A DNA stretch of 6,734 nucleotides from Desulfotomaculum sp. (lineage in GTDB: Bacteria; Bacillota; Desulfotomaculia; Desulfotomaculales; Desulfohalotomaculaceae): NCBI GenBank assembly GCA_021129815.1, contig JAJOKN010000058.1:1-6734 (forward strand). The letters run 5' to 3'. How positions within the stretch are numbered: the first letter of the stretch is position 1; every line of letters starts with the position of its first letter. This document shows positions 5,648-6,734 of this stretch, piece by piece. Made by a program: the position numbers and the translations under genes. The notes beneath the pieces are model-generated. The model was not told the DNA's origin and did no database searches. It saw only the letters and a list, made by a program, of their open reading frames with translations.

Positions 5648-6734
5648 CTATGGGTAAATTTTCCCTTGATAACTCAACGTTTTTTTTATATTATTTCTAT
5701 CTCTCCTAAACCAACGCCAACTCAACTTCATATTTTTTATAAACTCCTCATCGTGGTTTTTGATTTCCTCGTGTATCTTTTTAATTTCATCTATAATAGC
5801 TTTTGAAACTCCATCTGGTGAACATGTTACAACATAAAATTCTATATCTTCATTACTTTCATAACACTGTTTCGCTAATTGATAAAAGCCCTTTTCTAAT
5901 ATTTTTTCCTTTATTTCTTTTTTAATGTTAGATTTATTTAAATTTGTTTTTACTTCTACCGCAATTTTTTTACCTTCACTTTGAATAAAAACATCTATGT
6001 CATACGGATTGTTTTTATCGTTAAGATTAGATACTTCATAATTTCTAGTTATACTTGCTTTGTTATCTCTTTTTGAGTATTCATTCACATAATGCTCATA
6101 TACCTTGAGTTCCATCACTTCTCCAATTATGTTGTTGCGCGGTATGCCCTGTTCAGCAAATCTATTATGTCTTATAAAAAGCATTTTTCCTATCGGTGTA
6201 AGTTTATATTTAGTTTCATTGTCGCTTGTAGTTATCTTTTGAATTATTTTTTTATTTTCTAAGTAACTTATTCTATCTTCAAAACTCTTGTCATCGGTAG
6301 CTCCAACGTCTTCCTTTAGTTTCTCTATGCTAGGTAGTTTCTCTTCTTTCTGATAGTTCAATTTTTCAATAATTGCATAGTTGTCATCAATTAACAAAAA
6401 ATCATATTCTATCGGCAGCTGTGGTATATTGATAATTTCTTCTTCATCTTCAAATTTATAATAAATTGGCAGTTCATAAATTTGTCCAATAACAGTTAAG
6501 TAAGGTACTAATGCCTTATATCCTCCTGTAATATTTAAATAAGCTCTGACCTTTGGCTCTGCACACGTCTGTCTACCACCATCACTATAGATCTCACAAA
6601 TCTCCGTAACTCTCTCTATTAAGTTCATCAAGCCTTCTTCTTCAAAGCTTTTTTTGTTTTTTAATTGCAGATTATGGATAACGTCTTTGTCTGGATTAAA
6701 AGTAACATTTATGTTCTTTTCATCTAAAACTTCT
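5648..6734 (-). CDS. CARF-winged helix-PD-(D/E)XK nuclease, CRISPR ancillary effector, 5'-partial
   Basis: Probably a nuclease switched on by cyclic oligoadenylate made by the Cas10 subunit of the Cmr complex. The frame is open to the window edge, so the N-terminus is missing; at least 361 codons are visible. Numbering from the in-frame TTG at 6631: residues 29-74 are the end of a CARF domain of the APE2256 type, with NITGGYK at 33-39 and then YYKFEDEEEIINIPQLPIEY. Residues about 101-157 look like a winged helix, ending YKLTPIGKML. A PD-(D/E)XK nuclease follows: Glu171 and Glu174 in GEVMELKVYEHY, Asp211/Asp213 in PYDIDVFI, Glu226-Val-Lys228 in AVEVKTN, and Gln251 in the next helix. All core residues are present. 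The TTG is not the true start, because it would cut off the first half of the CARF fold. Relatives include Card1/Can2 and Can1. Whether it cuts DNA, RNA or both cannot be read from the sequence. Confidence 0.9.
   Translation of the reverse strand, partial: EVLDEKNINVTFNPDKDVIHNLQLKNKKSFEEEGLMNLIERVTEICEIYSDGGRQTCAEPKVRAYLNITGGYKALVPYLTVIGQIYELPIYYKFEDEEEIINIPQLPIEYDFLLIDDNYAIIEKLNYQKEEKLPSIEKLKEDVGATDDKSFEDRISYLENKKIIQKITTSDNETKYKLTPIGKMLFIRHNRFAEQGIPRNNIIGEVMELKVYEHYVNEYSKRDNKASITRNYEVSNLNDKNNPYDIDVFIQSEGKKIAVEVKTNLNKSNIKKEIKEKILEKGFYQLAKQCYESNEDIEFYVVTCSPDGVSKAIIDEIKKIHEEIKNHDEEFIKNMKLSWRWFRRDRNNIKKTLSYQGKIYP

Noticed and set aside
1..6734. CRISPR array, insertion sequence, tRNA or rRNA within the window
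   Set aside because: No regularly spaced repeats, transposase-like frame, terminal inverted repeats, or RNA-gene signature were seen; nearly all the sequence is accounted for by cas and cmr genes.

Overview
The window holds part of a type III-B (Cmr) CRISPR-Cas locus joined to a complete adaptation module. Every convincing gene lies on the minus strand, so transcription runs from high to low coordinates. The DNA is AT-rich (roughly 28-35% G+C on lines I counted by hand), start sites carry strong AGGAGG-type ribosome binding sites, and Cas1, Cas4 and Cas2 look like those that travel with type I-B systems. This suggests a low-GC, probably thermophilic member of the Clostridia (Caldicellulosiruptor- or Thermoanaerobacter-like). 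The organism is inferred, not shown.

In transcription order: (1) 6734-5648, a CARF protein whose 5' end lies outside the window. It has a sensor domain ending in a TGGYK motif, a winged helix and a PD-(D/E)XK nuclease, so it looks like a cyclic-oligoadenylate-activated effector. (2) 5622-4648, cmr4, the target-RNA-cleaving Cas7 backbone. (3) 4632-4207, cmr5, the small Cas11 subunit. (4) 4214-3306, cmr6. (5) A 162-base gap (3305-3144) with no convincing gene, holding a copy of a 17-base sequence also found in cmr1, a 12-base palindrome and a possible extended -10 element. (6) 3143-1971, cmr1. (7) 1945-1442, cas4. (8) 1445-444, cas1. (9) A 142-base spacer with an open frame of doubtful meaning. 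(10) 301-38, cas2.

The genes are close together or overlap (cmr5/cmr6 by 8 bases, cas4/cas1 by 4), except for the two gaps, so most are probably co-transcribed. Cmr4, Cmr5, Cmr6 and Cmr1 would form the crRNA-guided RNA-targeting filament. The Cas10 polymerase subunit (Cmr2) and Cmr3, both needed for a working complex and for making cyclic oligoadenylate, are not here. They may lie upstream of 6734. The CARF nuclease would act downstream of Cmr2 signalling. Cas4-Cas1-Cas2 would select, trim and integrate new spacers. No CRISPR array, cas6, transposon, tRNA or rRNA is visible.

The points most worth a second look are the CARF-winged helix-nuclease inside the Cmr operon, the permuted gene order with cmr1 last, the Cas4-containing adaptation module attached to a type III-B effector, an Asp where Cas4 usually has a conserved His, and the two unusual gaps.
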